Counted from the first letter of the stretch, positions 11,301 to 20,492 are shown. The stretch: DNA of 64,000 nt from an uncultured Roseburia sp. (GCA_947642555.1 CANRSX010000006.1:118352-182351), one strand, 5' to 3'. Numbers and translations: made by a program. The notes: generated from the sequence alone by a model not told the origin.

Positions 11301-12515
11301 TCAGATTATATTCTGCTCTGTCAGCTGCGCAAACTCCTCCTCCGTGAGCCCGAGCTGCTCCACGTAAACCGCATGATTGTCCTGTCCGAGCGTCGGCGCG
11401 GGGCAGTTGATCCGCGGCTTCATATCCATCAGCTTGACCGGGTTTCCGTTGACCGTCATTTTTCCGATCACCGGGTGCTCGATGTCGATAAACATTTCCC
11501 GCGCCTTTGCGATATGCTCATCCTCCACGATCTGCTTTACATTGAAAAGCGGAGCTGCCGGGATCCCTTTTCCGAGAACAATGTCCACGATCTCGTCCAC
11601 CGTGCGCTGTGACGTCCACTCCTCGATATATTTTTTCTGGATCTCGTTGTTCTCCACGCGCAGCGGGATCGTTAAAAACCGTTCGTCGGTGATCATCCAC
11701 GCCATGTCAAGCACCTCCGTGCACAGCTTCTCATAGAGCTTCTGATTGCCGCAGCCGATGATCACATGGCCGTCTTTCGCGCGATAAGTATCGTAGGGCG
11801 CAATCGAGGCGTAAGCGTTTCCGTTGCGCACCGGGAGCTCGTGCGATTTGAAGTAGCGGATGTACGCATTTTCCAGGCTCGCCACCACGGAATCCACGAG
11901 GGAGACGTCCACCCGCTGGCCCACGCCCGTTAACGTTCTCGCGTTGACGGCGGCCAGCACGCCGATCACTAAATTTAAGCCTCCTAAGATATCGCCCATC
12001 GCATTTCCGGAACGGGTCGGCTCGCCGCCCTTTTCCCCGGTGATGCTCATCAGACCGCCCATCCCCTGCGAGATGATATCATAGCCGGGACGGTCGGAAT
12101 ACGGTCCGTAGGAACCGAACCCGGAGACCGCGCCGTAGATCAGCCGCGGGTTGACCTCCTTTAAGACGTCATAGCCAAGCCCGAGCCGGTCCATCACGCC
12201 CGGACGGTAGTTTTCCAGCAGAATATCCGCATCCTTTACCAGCTTTAAGAAAATTTCTTTTCCCTTCTCCGATTTCAGGTTCAGCGTGATCCCTTTTTTA
12301 TTCCGGTTTAAGTTCGCGTAATACATACTCTCGCCGTTCTCATACGGCCCGTAAGCCCTCGCGTCATCGCCGCGCCCCGGAACCTCGATTTTTAACACAT
12401 CCGCGCCGAAATCACCGAGGATCGACGCGCCGAACGGCCCGGCGACTACTCTTGTCAGATCCAGCACCTTCAGATTCTGCAATGCCTGCATTCCCTCTCC
12501 CGTCTTCACTTCCAT
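11301..12515 (-). CDS. CaiB/BaiF family (class III) CoA-transferase
   Basis: 404-aa enzyme that moves CoA between carboxylic acids. Features are LKVLDLTRVVAGPFGASILGDFGADVLKIE at the N-terminus, NRNKKGITLNLKSEKG, and SGNAMGDILGG, holding the Asp expected to carry the mixed anhydride. The length is normal. The start at 12515 has AGGAA directly before it, while an ATG at 12491 has GAGAGGGA. It is the last gene of the seven-gene run before the terminator. The company of AtuA-type genes suggests activation of an organic acid for degradation, but the substrate is not evident. Confidence 0.9.
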   Translation of the reverse strand: MEVKTGEGMQALQNLKVLDLTRVVAGPFGASILGDFGADVLKIEVPGRGDDARAYGPYENGESMYYANLNRNKKGITLNLKSEKGKEIFLKLVKDADILLENYRPGVMDRLGLGYDVLKEVNPRLIYGAVSGFGSYGPYSDRPGYDIISQGMGGLMSITGEKGGEPTRSGNAMGDILGGLNLVIGVLAAVNARTLTGVGQRVDVSLVDSVVASLENAYIRYFKSHELPVRNGNAYASIAPYDTYRAKDGHVIIGCGNQKLYEKLCTEVLDMAWMITDERFLTIPLRVENNEIQKKYIEEWTSQRTVDEIVDIVLGKGIPAAPLFNVKQIVEDEHIAKAREMFIDIEHPVIGKMTVNGNPVKLMDMKPRINCPAPTLGQDNHAVYVEQLGLTEEEFAQLTEQNII

Positions 12516-12568
12516 TTCCTGTTTCCGTCCTTTCCTTTTCTTTTCTCTATGTCATGATGCCTTTGGAT

Positions 12569-13876
12569 TTAAAGCTCCAGCTCCTCAAACCCGGTGTCCT
12601 CCCGGAACCGCTCGTTCTGCACCGCGAGAATCTGCTGTGCGAGCCCGTATTCCTGCTGTTCTCCCGCCGCCAGGATCAGCCGGACGGTCTGTTCCCTCGT
12701 CAGATACCGGTTCTCACACGCCAGCTCTGTCAGCCTTTTAAGCGGCGTCCGGCCAGACGCGTCCGCTTCCATAAAATACGCTGCCCGGCCGGCGTACGTT
12801 ACGAGAAGCTCCAGGTAAAACCGTTCCATCTCCTCCGTAAGCCCGTGCGGACAGGAAAGCCGTGCAATCGCCATCCGCCCCGAAAAATCCAGCCGGAACG
12901 CCTCTTTTGCCAGCCGGTCGGCCGCCTCTGGCCCGGCGGAAAAGAACAGCTCCGGCAGAACGGCCAGCCTGCCGAAGTTCGGATCGCAGCGCAGTATGGT
13001 ATCCTTTTCCATCGGAAGGCCGATCCGCACACAGACCGTCCCGTCCGGATCGCAGCGCTCCATCCACTGTAAATCGGCCGTGTGGTGAAACGCGGTCGGG
13101 TGCACCCGCACGGTGTGATGCCAGGGGATGTCGGTTCCGGCTGACGGCACGGGCGGATCCGCACTGGCGGCAGCCTGAGACGGCCGGCAGCACGGCACAG
13201 CATCGGCGGATCCGTCCCCGTCCGGCTCCTGCTTTGCGGCAGCATCGCAGACTGACAGACACCGTATCCCGCTGCTGTTAAAGGTTTCTGCTCCGATCGA
13301 TCTCACACTGTCCGGCAGCCAAAGGGTTTTTAGCGAATTACAATTGTAAAATACTCCGGTTTCCGGCATCGCCTCACGTGTCCCTTCCGGCCAGAGGCCG
13401 ATCTGCTCTATCCCCTCCTCCAGGATCACCTCGCGCAGCCCCGCGCATTTTCCGAACGCCCCCGCAGGCAGCTCTTTTACGGAGCCGGGAATCCGGATCC
13501 GGGCAAGTCTCCCGCAACACCAGAACGCGTATTCACCGATCTTCGCAAGCCCTTCCGGCAGTATGATTTCCACCGGGCCGCCCGCGTCCTGTTCCTCATA
13601 TTCCAGCTCGCGCCCGTGCTTCATGCTAAACGCGCTGAACGAAATCACCGCTTCCTCTGCAAGCTGCGCCATCCGGGCCGCGGGCAGATGATACGGGGCA
13701 AATGCCAGCGGCGCGATCTCCGTGACCGGATGTCCCTGCACCTGCCCGTGCACCGCTGCAATATCACACTGATCCGCCCGCGGCCAGCGGCAAAGCGCCG
13801 CCGTGCCGTCCGGCCTCAGCTCATATTCCGCCAGACTCCCGTTTTTCCCTGTCGGTATGTATATTTTTTCAGCCAT
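12569..13876 (-). CDS. Leucine-rich-repeat (LRR_5/BspA-like) protein
   Basis: 435-aa protein. Residues ~85-200 contain BspA-type repeats: EIILPEGLAKIGEYAFWCCGRLARIRIPGSVKELPAGAF, then REVILEEGIEQIGLWPEG and LKTLWLPDSVRSIGAETFNSSGI. There is no signal peptide or sorting motif, so it is probably cytoplasmic, unlike the secreted BspA adhesins. The C-terminal ~150 residues look helical and end with DTGFEELEL; they are not recognised. The ATG at 13876 has GGCGGGAG upstream and overlaps the end of the MoxR gene by 8 bp, so the two are translationally coupled. It likely provides a protein-binding surface for the MoxR/VWA pair (inference). Confidence 0.8.
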   Translation of the reverse strand: MAEKIYIPTGKNGSLAEYELRPDGTAALCRWPRADQCDIAAVHGQVQGHPVTEIAPLAFAPYHLPAARMAQLAEEAVISFSAFSMKHGRELEYEEQDAGGPVEIILPEGLAKIGEYAFWCCGRLARIRIPGSVKELPAGAFGKCAGLREVILEEGIEQIGLWPEGTREAMPETGVFYNCNSLKTLWLPDSVRSIGAETFNSSGIRCLSVCDAAAKQEPDGDGSADAVPCCRPSQAAASADPPVPSAGTDIPWHHTVRVHPTAFHHTADLQWMERCDPDGTVCVRIGLPMEKDTILRCDPNFGRLAVLPELFFSAGPEAADRLAKEAFRLDFSGRMAIARLSCPHGLTEEMERFYLELLVTYAGRAAYFMEADASGRTPLKRLTELACENRYLTREQTVRLILAAGEQQEYGLAQQILAVQNERFREDTGFEELEL

Positions 13877-15236
13877 GCTCTCCCGCCTCATTTTCGACGT
13901 CCGTAATCCGTCTGATCAGCTTTTCTTCCCTTGCCGGCAGCGATCCGGCCTCAGCGGCACGCAGCCAGGCTTCATTCGGGAACTGCCCCAGAAACGCGGC
14001 GGACTGCGGCGCCGCCAGAAGATCGCTGACCGCCATCCCGAGCTCATTTCCAGCGCCGTATGCCTCTGTCAGAAACGAAAGCGCGCACTCCAGCGCGCAT
14101 GTTACGCTCTGCTGTTCTTCTCTGAGCGCCGAAAGCCGCTTTTGGTATCGCTGTCTCTGATGCTGCCTCTCCTGCTCTTCTGCCGCGTCCCGGCCGGCCG
14201 TTTCCGGGTGATCCTCGCGCAGCTGCCCGCGGAGCCGCTTTAATTCCTCCATCTTTGCCATCACATTTCCCATACGCCGGATCAGCGCCTCTGTCAGCAT
14301 CCCGGTCAGCGCGATCCGTTCATACGGATCCGCGTCCGCCGCCGCGCGAAGCGTTTCCCCGGTATGGGCGCCGCTTAAAATCAGGGACACGTCCAGCGCC
14401 CCCTGATACCGCTGATAAAACCGGTAATACGCGGCAAATTCCTGCGTGATTTCCGGATGCTGCATGAACTGGGCGATCACATCTTCACTGACCGTAAGCC
14501 CCAGCTCCTCGCGCATCTTAAGATTTTCAGACAGATCCTCCCAGCCGCGCGGCGTGACGACCGCCGTGTACTCCGCGGTCTTTTCCATCACGCAAAAATG
14601 CTCGGGATGGCTGTCCAGATAGGCCAGCACTGCGCCGGAAACCTGCCGCTCCAGTGCGTAGCGTTTCCACACCCGGTAATCCGGCTCAGCCTCCATGTAT
14701 AAAAGCCGGTCAAGAATCGCGATTTCAAACTCCCTGGCATTCCGGTTGTATTTTTTCGGGTTGCCCGCCGTAACGATGACCCAGCCCTCTGGCAGCCGGT
14801 GCCCGCCGAACTGCTTGTATTGTAAAAACAAAAGCATCGGCGGAAGCAGCGTCTCGGAAATGCAGTTGATCTCGTCCAAAAACAACATGCCCTCCCGGCA
14901 GCCGGTCTCCTCCATACAGTCATACACGCTCGCGATAATCTCGCTCATGGTATATTCGCTGACCGCATACGACACGCCGCCGTATTCCTTCTGCACGATC
15001 ATGGGAAGGCCGATCGCGCTCTGTCTCGTGTGGTGCGTCATGGAATACGCCACCATTCCGATCCCAAGCTCGCTGCTGATCTGATGCATGATCGCCGTCT
15101 TGCCCAGCCCCGGCGCGCCCAAAAGAAACACCGGCCTCTGCTGCGTCAGCGGAACCCGGTAACGCCCGTTTTCATCCTTTGCCAGGTAGATCTGTATCGT
15201 CTCCCTGATCTGCTGCTTCGCGCTGGCTATATCCAT
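13869..15236 (-). CDS. MoxR-type AAA+ ATPase
   Basis: 455-aa AAA+ protein. Walker A is LLGAPGLGKTAIMHQI, Walker B GMLFLDEINCISE, and sensor 1 lies in WVIVTAGNPKKYNRNAREFEIAILDRL. The C-terminal ~130 residues are largely helical, with a Gln/Glu/Arg-rich coiled coil (ETAGRDAAEEQERQHQRQRY). MoxR ATPases act with VWA proteins as remodelling chaperones (RavA-ViaA, NorQ-NorD and CbbQ-CbbO are characterised examples). The gene directly upstream here encodes such a VWA protein, 72 bp away. Confidence 0.92.
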   Translation of the reverse strand: MDIASAKQQIRETIQIYLAKDENGRYRVPLTQQRPVFLLGAPGLGKTAIMHQISSELGIGMVAYSMTHHTRQSAIGLPMIVQKEYGGVSYAVSEYTMSEIIASVYDCMEETGCREGMLFLDEINCISETLLPPMLLFLQYKQFGGHRLPEGWVIVTAGNPKKYNRNAREFEIAILDRLLYMEAEPDYRVWKRYALERQVSGAVLAYLDSHPEHFCVMEKTAEYTAVVTPRGWEDLSENLKMREELGLTVSEDVIAQFMQHPEITQEFAAYYRFYQRYQGALDVSLILSGAHTGETLRAAADADPYERIALTGMLTEALIRRMGNVMAKMEELKRLRGQLREDHPETAGRDAAEEQERQHQRQRYQKRLSALREEQQSVTCALECALSFLTEAYGAGNELGMAVSDLLAAPQSAAFLGQFPNEAWLRAAEAGSLPAREEKLIRRITDVENEAGEHG

Positions 15237-15308
15237 ATCCGCTCCCTTTCCTTTCCGGCCGCACCGCGTCTTACATCTGCCCGGGCAGAATCCTCTCTCC
15301 CGGGCGGC

Positions 15309-16880
15309 TTACTCCACCACGATCTGACCGCCGTCCATAACCGCCCTCACCGCCCAGTCCGGCACTTCTGGCAGCCGGTACGCCTGTTTTTTCATCAGAA
15401 ACGCGGTCGGGTAATCCGGCCCGGTTTCAGGATACGTCCCGAGGCCGTCCGTAAAATAAATCAGCCCCTGGGGACATTCCATCCGGCCTGCCGCCCGCTC
15501 CCCGGCAATATAGTCAAATACCGGCACAAAATCCGTCCCGCCGAGTCCTCTGATCTCAACGTTCTCTCTGCGGTCGTAAAGGCCGCCCTGCCCTTCGATC
15601 ACCGTGACCTCCTGGATCTTCGCGTCGCACTGGATCACGTGGATCCTCGAGGTCCCGGAAAAGAAATCCGGCTGTCTGAGCACAGCGAAGGTCTGACTGA
15701 TAAAATCCCGGATCTGTTCGCCCAGCACGCTGCCCGACGTGTCAATTGCTATGACAAATTCCCGGATTTTGTGATCGTCCCGGTATTCTAACGGCTCGAT
15801 CAGCGGAATATTTCCGTAGCAGCGCAGGCCGTATTCATAAAAAATCAGATCAAATTCCTCCTGGGAAACCGCGATCGTCTCCTCCCAGTTTCCGAACTGC
15901 TCCAGGAATTCGCGGTAGTCCATCCGGCTTTCATGAACGCGGATCTTCTCCCGGCCTCTCCCGGCTGCCGCGGAACGGTTTCTCTGTATCTGATCCTTTT
16001 CCTTTATCTCCCGGCGGAGCTGTTCCCATTCCTCCGCCTCCCGGCCCGGATCGCGGTCCCAGAACCGCGGCTGCCCTTCCTGCTGCTTTTCTCCCGGCTT
16101 CCGGCTCTCTTCCTGTCCGTTTCCCGTCTCTTCTGCATCCGTTCCTTCCGCCGCGTCCTCTTCCTCTGCGGCATTTTCTTCGATCGCGGCGTTTTTTCCC
16201 TTAAGGCTGTCCGCATCCTCACCGTCGCGGCGCTCTGCCCGGTTCCCTGTTCTGCCGCCCGCCGCCTGCGCCTTATCCCTTCCATACCAGAGAGCGTGGC
16301 TGTCGCGGCAGAACAGCTCGCGCAGCGCTTCCGTCTCCTCCTTACGTTCCCTGAGCTCTGTCAGATACCGGCAGAGCGCGGGCGCCGAGGTCCCGCCCGC
16401 TGCCTGCGTCAGCCGCTCATACTCCAGGCGCTCTAAGAGCTTCTGGCCGGACTGCAGGCTCACATCCCGCCAGGCAGCTTTATCCTGCCGGGCTGCTTTA
16501 TGCTGCCGGGCTGCTTTATGCTGCCCTTCCGGCCCTGACATGAGAATCCCTTCCACGGTGATATCACAGGCGAGATCCCAGAGATCCGGCTCCCCCGCCT
16601 GCCGATACACATGTCCCAGCAGGCAGTGAAGCAGCGTATGTAAAAGTTCCCGGCTGACCGCGGAGGGATCCTCTGCAAAACATGCCGGCAGGCTCTTTGC
16701 ATCATAGTAAAGATACTTCCCGTCCGTCTGAAACACCGCGTCGTATAACGCCGGCCCCTCCGCCGGGATCAGACGCTGCACCGCCCGAAAAAGCTCTTTG
16801 TGCTGTGTCAGGATCCGAAGCTTCGCCAGGGACAGCGCTTCCGCCGCAAGCTCACTGCCGGCGGTTTTATATCTCTCCAT
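15309..16880 (-). CDS. VWA-domain protein with DUF2201-like N-terminal metallopeptidase fold
   Basis: 523 aa. The N-terminal ~130 residues match the putative metallopeptidase domain often joined to VWA: RELLHTLLHCLLGH stands where HExxH is expected, but the catalytic Glu is Thr (HTLLH), so activity is doubtful. The middle (~145-330) is low complexity, Glu/Ala/Arg-rich, with three near-identical 6-aa repeats of QHKAAR type. The C-terminal ~190 residues form a VWA domain with an intact MIDAS (AIDTSGS, GGTDF, YFTDG). It is the probable partner of the MoxR ATPase. Its start overlaps the end of the small AtuA-partner gene by 14 bp. Confidence 0.88.
   Translation of the reverse strand: MERYKTAGSELAAEALSLAKLRILTQHKELFRAVQRLIPAEGPALYDAVFQTDGKYLYYDAKSLPACFAEDPSAVSRELLHTLLHCLLGHVYRQAGEPDLWDLACDITVEGILMSGPEGQHKAARQHKAARQDKAAWRDVSLQSGQKLLERLEYERLTQAAGGTSAPALCRYLTELRERKEETEALRELFCRDSHALWYGRDKAQAAGGRTGNRAERRDGEDADSLKGKNAAIEENAAEEEDAAEGTDAEETGNGQEESRKPGEKQQEGQPRFWDRDPGREAEEWEQLRREIKEKDQIQRNRSAAAGRGREKIRVHESRMDYREFLEQFGNWEETIAVSQEEFDLIFYEYGLRCYGNIPLIEPLEYRDDHKIREFVIAIDTSGSVLGEQIRDFISQTFAVLRQPDFFSGTSRIHVIQCDAKIQEVTVIEGQGGLYDRRENVEIRGLGGTDFVPVFDYIAGERAAGRMECPQGLIYFTDGLGTYPETGPDYPTAFLMKKQAYRLPEVPDWAVRAVMDGGQIVVE
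16474..16525. repeat. 18-bp tandem repeat inside the VWA gene
   Basis: Three consecutive copies of GCTGCTTTATGCTGCCGG (the first with two changes, the last partial) encode QHKAAR-type units. A length-variable linker is likely. Confidence 0.85.
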
Positions 16881-17196
16881 CTTCCACGTGGATCTTCATG
16901 CGCATCACGGCGCTTCCCATGGATTTCCCGAGGCTGTCGAGCCGCAGGCTCATCGTCGCGCCGCCGCCGAGCGCGTGCTTCATCACGAAGTTGAATCCGC
17001 CAAGGCTCGGCACCTCATAGCGGGTGATCTCGCCCTTTACCATATCGCCGAAAAAGGCGTGCAGCTTTTCGGGCGTCACCTCGCGCTCGATGATCTTATA
17101 ATATTCCGGTTTTCTCGCATAGACGCAGACATTGCTGGTGTCTCCCTTGTCGCCGCTCCGCCCGTGCGCGATATCATTCAGATAAATCTCTGGCAT
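16867..17196 (-). CDS. Small AtuA-associated protein (AtuA C-terminal domain family)
   Basis: 109 aa. It begins YLNDIAHGRSGDKGDTSNVCVYAR, the hallmark of the small domain that follows AtuA, either fused to it or encoded by the next gene, and contains RYEVPSLGGFNFVMKHALGGG. It lies 20 bp downstream of the AtuA gene and overlaps the start of the VWA gene by 14 bp, tying the catabolic half and the MoxR/VWA half of the operon together. Biochemical function is not established. Confidence 0.85.
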   Translation of the reverse strand: MPEIYLNDIAHGRSGDKGDTSNVCVYARKPEYYKIIEREVTPEKLHAFFGDMVKGEITRYEVPSLGGFNFVMKHALGGGATMSLRLDSLGKSMGSAVMRMKIHVEDGEI

Positions 17197-17216
17197 CGTA
17201 TCCCTCTCCTTTCCTG

Positions 17217-18584
17217 CTAGACCTCCAGAATATGCGCCTTAATGTCAAGCGCATCCCGCGGCACCGTCGTCGGCCAGAGTGCCATGACCTCCTGTACATG
17301 CGCCCTGCCGCCAAAGAAGGATGCTCCGGGCGGTCCGTTTAACTGCAGCGGGCTGATCTCCGGGATGATCTTCGCACACTCGCTTTTGTCCTCGGAAAAG
17401 ACCGCGATCCGCATCACGCACTCGTTTAAGTTCTTTAACGCCTCCTCGCTCATATCGGCAACCCCCAGATGCAGGCTGTTTAACCCGATATAGCTGATAT
17501 GGATGTCGTCCGCCTTCATGCCGCGGCGCATCATTTTTTTCATGATCACATCCGCGCAGTATTTTGCCTTTTCGTAGGCGTCCGGCCACGCGAAGCTTAA
17601 CATGGAGACCGTCTTCCAGCCCTTGTGGTAGCCCACGCAGAGCTTTAAGGTGTCCGGTCTCGGTTTTCCCTTTACATTTCCCACGCGCACGCGATCCGGC
17701 CCCATCTGGGTGATGGTTGAATTACTGATGTCGACATTCACGTCCGGCGTCAGATAATTCGCCGGGTCGTGCACCTCATATAAAAACTGCTCCTTCACGC
17801 TCTGCTCACAGATGATGCCGCCGCAGTTTTTCGCCTTCGTGACCTCAAAGGTATCCTCCGTCAGCTCCGCGATCGGAAATCCGAGCTCATCCATCTGCGG
17901 GACGCCGCGCCAGTCGTACATGTAGTTGCCGCCTGCCCCCTGCCCGCCGCACTCTAACAGATGGCCTGCCATGATGCCGCGCGCGAGATTGTCCCAGTCG
18001 TCGTCCGCCCAGCCGAACTCATAGGCCAGCGGCGCCAGAAACAGCGCGCTGTCCGCCGCACGCCCGGTCACGACCACGTCCGCGCCCATGGAGAGCGCTT
18101 CCTCGATCCCCTCGTGGCCGATATACGCATTACAGTTGTAAATCTTGTCGAGGATCTCATGAAAATCCCCGTCGTAATCAAAATTCGGGAACGTCCATCC
18201 TTCTTTTAAGAGCTGCGGAATCTTTTCCCGGATGGAATCTCCGGTGACATAGCCGATCTTATAGCCCTTCATGTCCTGACTCTTCGCAAATTCGTGGATC
18301 GCGTCCACACAGCCCTGAATGTTCATTCCTCCGGCGTTGGTGCAGATCTTAATCTTTTTCTGCCACGCCTCTTTTCCCGCCTCCTTTAAGATACGGGTGA
18401 CAAAATCAGGCGCAAATCCCTTTGCGGGATCCTTTAACTGCTGTTTTGCCATGATGGAAAGCGTCAGCTCCGCGAGATAATCGCAGCCCATATACTGGAT
18501 ACAGCCTTCCCTGATCATGTGGATGGCAGCGTCCGGGGAATCGCCCCAGAAACCCTGGCCACCGCCGATCGCGATTTTTTTCAT
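17217..18584 (-). CDS. AtuA-family (acyclic terpene utilisation-like) protein
   Basis: 455 aa with the family's conserved parts: IAIGGGQGFWGDSPDAA at the start, CTNAGGMN, YIGHEGIEEALSMGADVVVTGRAADSAL, GHLLECGGQGAGGNYMYDW and LNGPPGASFFGG near the end. The start is the ATG at 18584 with GAAAGGAGACG; the frame is open to 18746 but that extension is not family-like. The name comes from the Pseudomonas citronellol/geraniol pathway. In Clostridia the true substrate is unknown and an acyl-CoA or hydroxy-acid step is a guess. A CoA-transferase in the same operon fits an acid-degradation route. Confidence 0.88.
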   Translation of the reverse strand: MKKIAIGGGQGFWGDSPDAAIHMIREGCIQYMGCDYLAELTLSIMAKQQLKDPAKGFAPDFVTRILKEAGKEAWQKKIKICTNAGGMNIQGCVDAIHEFAKSQDMKGYKIGYVTGDSIREKIPQLLKEGWTFPNFDYDGDFHEILDKIYNCNAYIGHEGIEEALSMGADVVVTGRAADSALFLAPLAYEFGWADDDWDNLARGIMAGHLLECGGQGAGGNYMYDWRGVPQMDELGFPIAELTEDTFEVTKAKNCGGIICEQSVKEQFLYEVHDPANYLTPDVNVDISNSTITQMGPDRVRVGNVKGKPRPDTLKLCVGYHKGWKTVSMLSFAWPDAYEKAKYCADVIMKKMMRRGMKADDIHISYIGLNSLHLGVADMSEEALKNLNECVMRIAVFSEDKSECAKIIPEISPLQLNGPPGASFFGGRAHVQEVMALWPTTVPRDALDIKAHILEV

Positions 18585-18675
18585 GGTATCGTCTCCTTTC
18601 CTGCCGGCTCTTATTTTATCCCCCGGGTCTGCCGCCGGCTGCAGCCGGCCGGGGTGGCAGCATTCCCTTTGTTTT

Positions 18676-20385
18676 TCACAGATCCGCAACGGGAAGCTCG
18701 ATGTATGACTCCTGCCCTGCGCCGCAGAAAATCGTCTGATGCGCATCCCTTACTTTCTCCTGCTGCGACCACACGCCCGGATAGTTGGAGTGCACCGCGT
18801 ACTGCGGGAAATCGGAGGAGGAGATATCCACCCGGATCCGGGAACCGGCGCTCACCTTCCACGCGATATCCCACATTTCCACACAGACGTTTGTCTGTTC
18901 CCCTGGTATGTATGCTGCCGTGTCAGTCTTTTGCGCGAAATCCGCGTCAATTGTCGTGATCGAGGAACGGATATTGACCGCGCGGCCGTCCTCCTTTATC
19001 TCCATCACCTTTGCGGTAAATGCCGTGTCCTCACAATCGCTTGCAACGGTCAGATGCACCCGGATCTTACCCGTGATCACAAACTCTTTTTCCACCGGCT
19101 CCGACACAAAGGAAATCACATCCTCCCGGTATCCCGGCTCTGGCTGATACATGCTTCCCACCTGATCCATGGATTTTAACATGGACTCTGCGCCGTGGGA
19201 GGGCACCGGATCGTCAGGCCGATAGATATAACCGGTCTTCGTGCCGGGTTTTCCTGCGGTATCGGTCAGCGAAAAGGCCGTTTCACAGCATTCGCTCTTT
19301 TCCGCGGTGAGATAAAGCTTACGATTTTCCTTTACCGGCACCGGCCAGGACGGCAGCTCCTCCCAGCGGTCCGCACCGATCAGGTAGATCCGCGCCGAAC
19401 GCTCCGGGGTCTGCTCTTTTACCAGCAGGGTGGTAAACCACTGTACCATGGAGGCGACCTCGCTGTTTTCCAAATGCTCTGGGGTGCACCACTCCAGGCA
19501 GTTCATGGAGCCGTGGTTCCAGCAGCCGATGGAGAGCGTGCTCTTCTCCAGCGTCTCCTTATTTAAATTCGCATAGGACTTTAGCGCGCTTCCCAGATGA
19601 TGATCGTACCAGCCCTCCGTGACATAGAGCGGAATCTTCACCTTTGCCGGAATCTCGCGAAGCTGCTTCCAGAAGCCCTCCTGCCAGTAGGGATCGCCCT
19701 CCTTTGTCGCGGTGATCCAGCTGCGGTACCAGGGGATCTTTTTCCCCCACAATTTCTCGTCCACCTCATAGTGCGGCCGGAAGCGGCAGCTGTCCATATA
19801 ATCCGCCTCCACCGGGAACCCGGCGTTTTCCATCGCCCAGGATGTCAGCACATCGTGCCGGAACAGCCCCTTCTGATACGCTGAGGTAAACCGGTCCGTG
19901 CCGTACACGCCTAAGTACATCCCTTTTACCTTATCCGGCACGGCATCCGCCATACACCAGCCGGTCAGCGCCAGGTAGGAATCGCCCCAGTAACCGATGT
20001 TTTTTACCCAGCTTTCCTCCTGCAGCCATGCCGTCGTGGCAAGCCCGTCCGCGCGCTCGTTCACATTCGGATCCCACTCTCCCTCCGATCCGCCGGTCCC
20101 GCGGCAGAACTGAACGATGTAGATGAATCCTCGCCGCGCCAGGCTCTCCCCGTGCACCCGGTAGGCCCCCATCACATGCGCATAGGGCGAGCGCTGTAAA
20201 ATCACCGGATACGCGCCGTCTCCTCCGCAGCTGCTCCCGTAAAAAATAAAGGTCTGCAGCTTCACGCCGTCCGGCATCGGAAGCATGAACTCGTGAACCT
20301 TCACGTCCTCACTGACCACCGGAAGATCCAGCGCATCGTATTCCCGCTGCAGCTGACGCAGCATTTCCATAAAAAATTCTTCCAT
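18676..20385 (-). CDS. CocE/NonD-type hydrolase (X-Pro dipeptidyl-peptidase S15 family)
   Basis: 569-aa alpha/beta hydrolase. The N-terminal catalytic domain has VILQRSPYA, FCRGTGGSEGEW and the nucleophile motif GYWGDSYLA (Ser in GDSY). A C-terminal jelly-roll (X-Pro_dipeptidase C type) contains GKIRVHLTVASDCEDTAFTAKVMEI and GSRIRVDISSSDFPQY. There is no signal peptide, so it is cytoplasmic. The start has AAGGAGGAGATCAGAGGT. It is the first gene of the seven-gene minus run, behind a strong promoter flanked by two TACAACGTTGTA-like sites. It hydrolyses an ester or amide of unknown nature. Confidence 0.88.
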   Translation of the reverse strand: MEEFFMEMLRQLQREYDALDLPVVSEDVKVHEFMLPMPDGVKLQTFIFYGSSCGGDGAYPVILQRSPYAHVMGAYRVHGESLARRGFIYIVQFCRGTGGSEGEWDPNVNERADGLATTAWLQEESWVKNIGYWGDSYLALTGWCMADAVPDKVKGMYLGVYGTDRFTSAYQKGLFRHDVLTSWAMENAGFPVEADYMDSCRFRPHYEVDEKLWGKKIPWYRSWITATKEGDPYWQEGFWKQLREIPAKVKIPLYVTEGWYDHHLGSALKSYANLNKETLEKSTLSIGCWNHGSMNCLEWCTPEHLENSEVASMVQWFTTLLVKEQTPERSARIYLIGADRWEELPSWPVPVKENRKLYLTAEKSECCETAFSLTDTAGKPGTKTGYIYRPDDPVPSHGAESMLKSMDQVGSMYQPEPGYREDVISFVSEPVEKEFVITGKIRVHLTVASDCEDTAFTAKVMEIKEDGRAVNIRSSITTIDADFAQKTDTAAYIPGEQTNVCVEMWDIAWKVSAGSRIRVDISSSDFPQYAVHSNYPGVWSQQEKVRDAHQTIFCGAGQESYIELPVADL

Positions 20386-20418
20386 ACCTCTGATCTCCTC
20401 CTTTCTTCCTCCGTTAAG

Positions 20419-20484
20419 TACAACGTTGTATCTATGAATTTATCATAGCACAAACTGCGCCATTGTCAATAGTAAAACGTTGTA
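20419..20484. promoter_or_regulatory. Operator pair TACAACGTTGTA flanking the promoter
   Basis: A perfect 12-bp palindrome TACAACGTTGTA at 20419-20430, and a second near copy TAAAACGTTGTA at 20473-20484, 54 bp apart centre to centre. One lies downstream of the -10 and one upstream of the -35. The AACGTT core is common in LacI-family operators (inference). No LacI-type regulator is encoded in this window. Confidence 0.7.
20442..20469 (-). promoter_or_regulatory. Promoter of the CocE-AtuA-MoxR-CoA-transferase operon
   Basis: Minus-strand TTGACA (20464-20469), 16 bp, TATGAT (20442-20447), about 57 nt before the first start codon. Confidence 0.85.
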
Positions 20485-20492
20485 CTTTTCAC

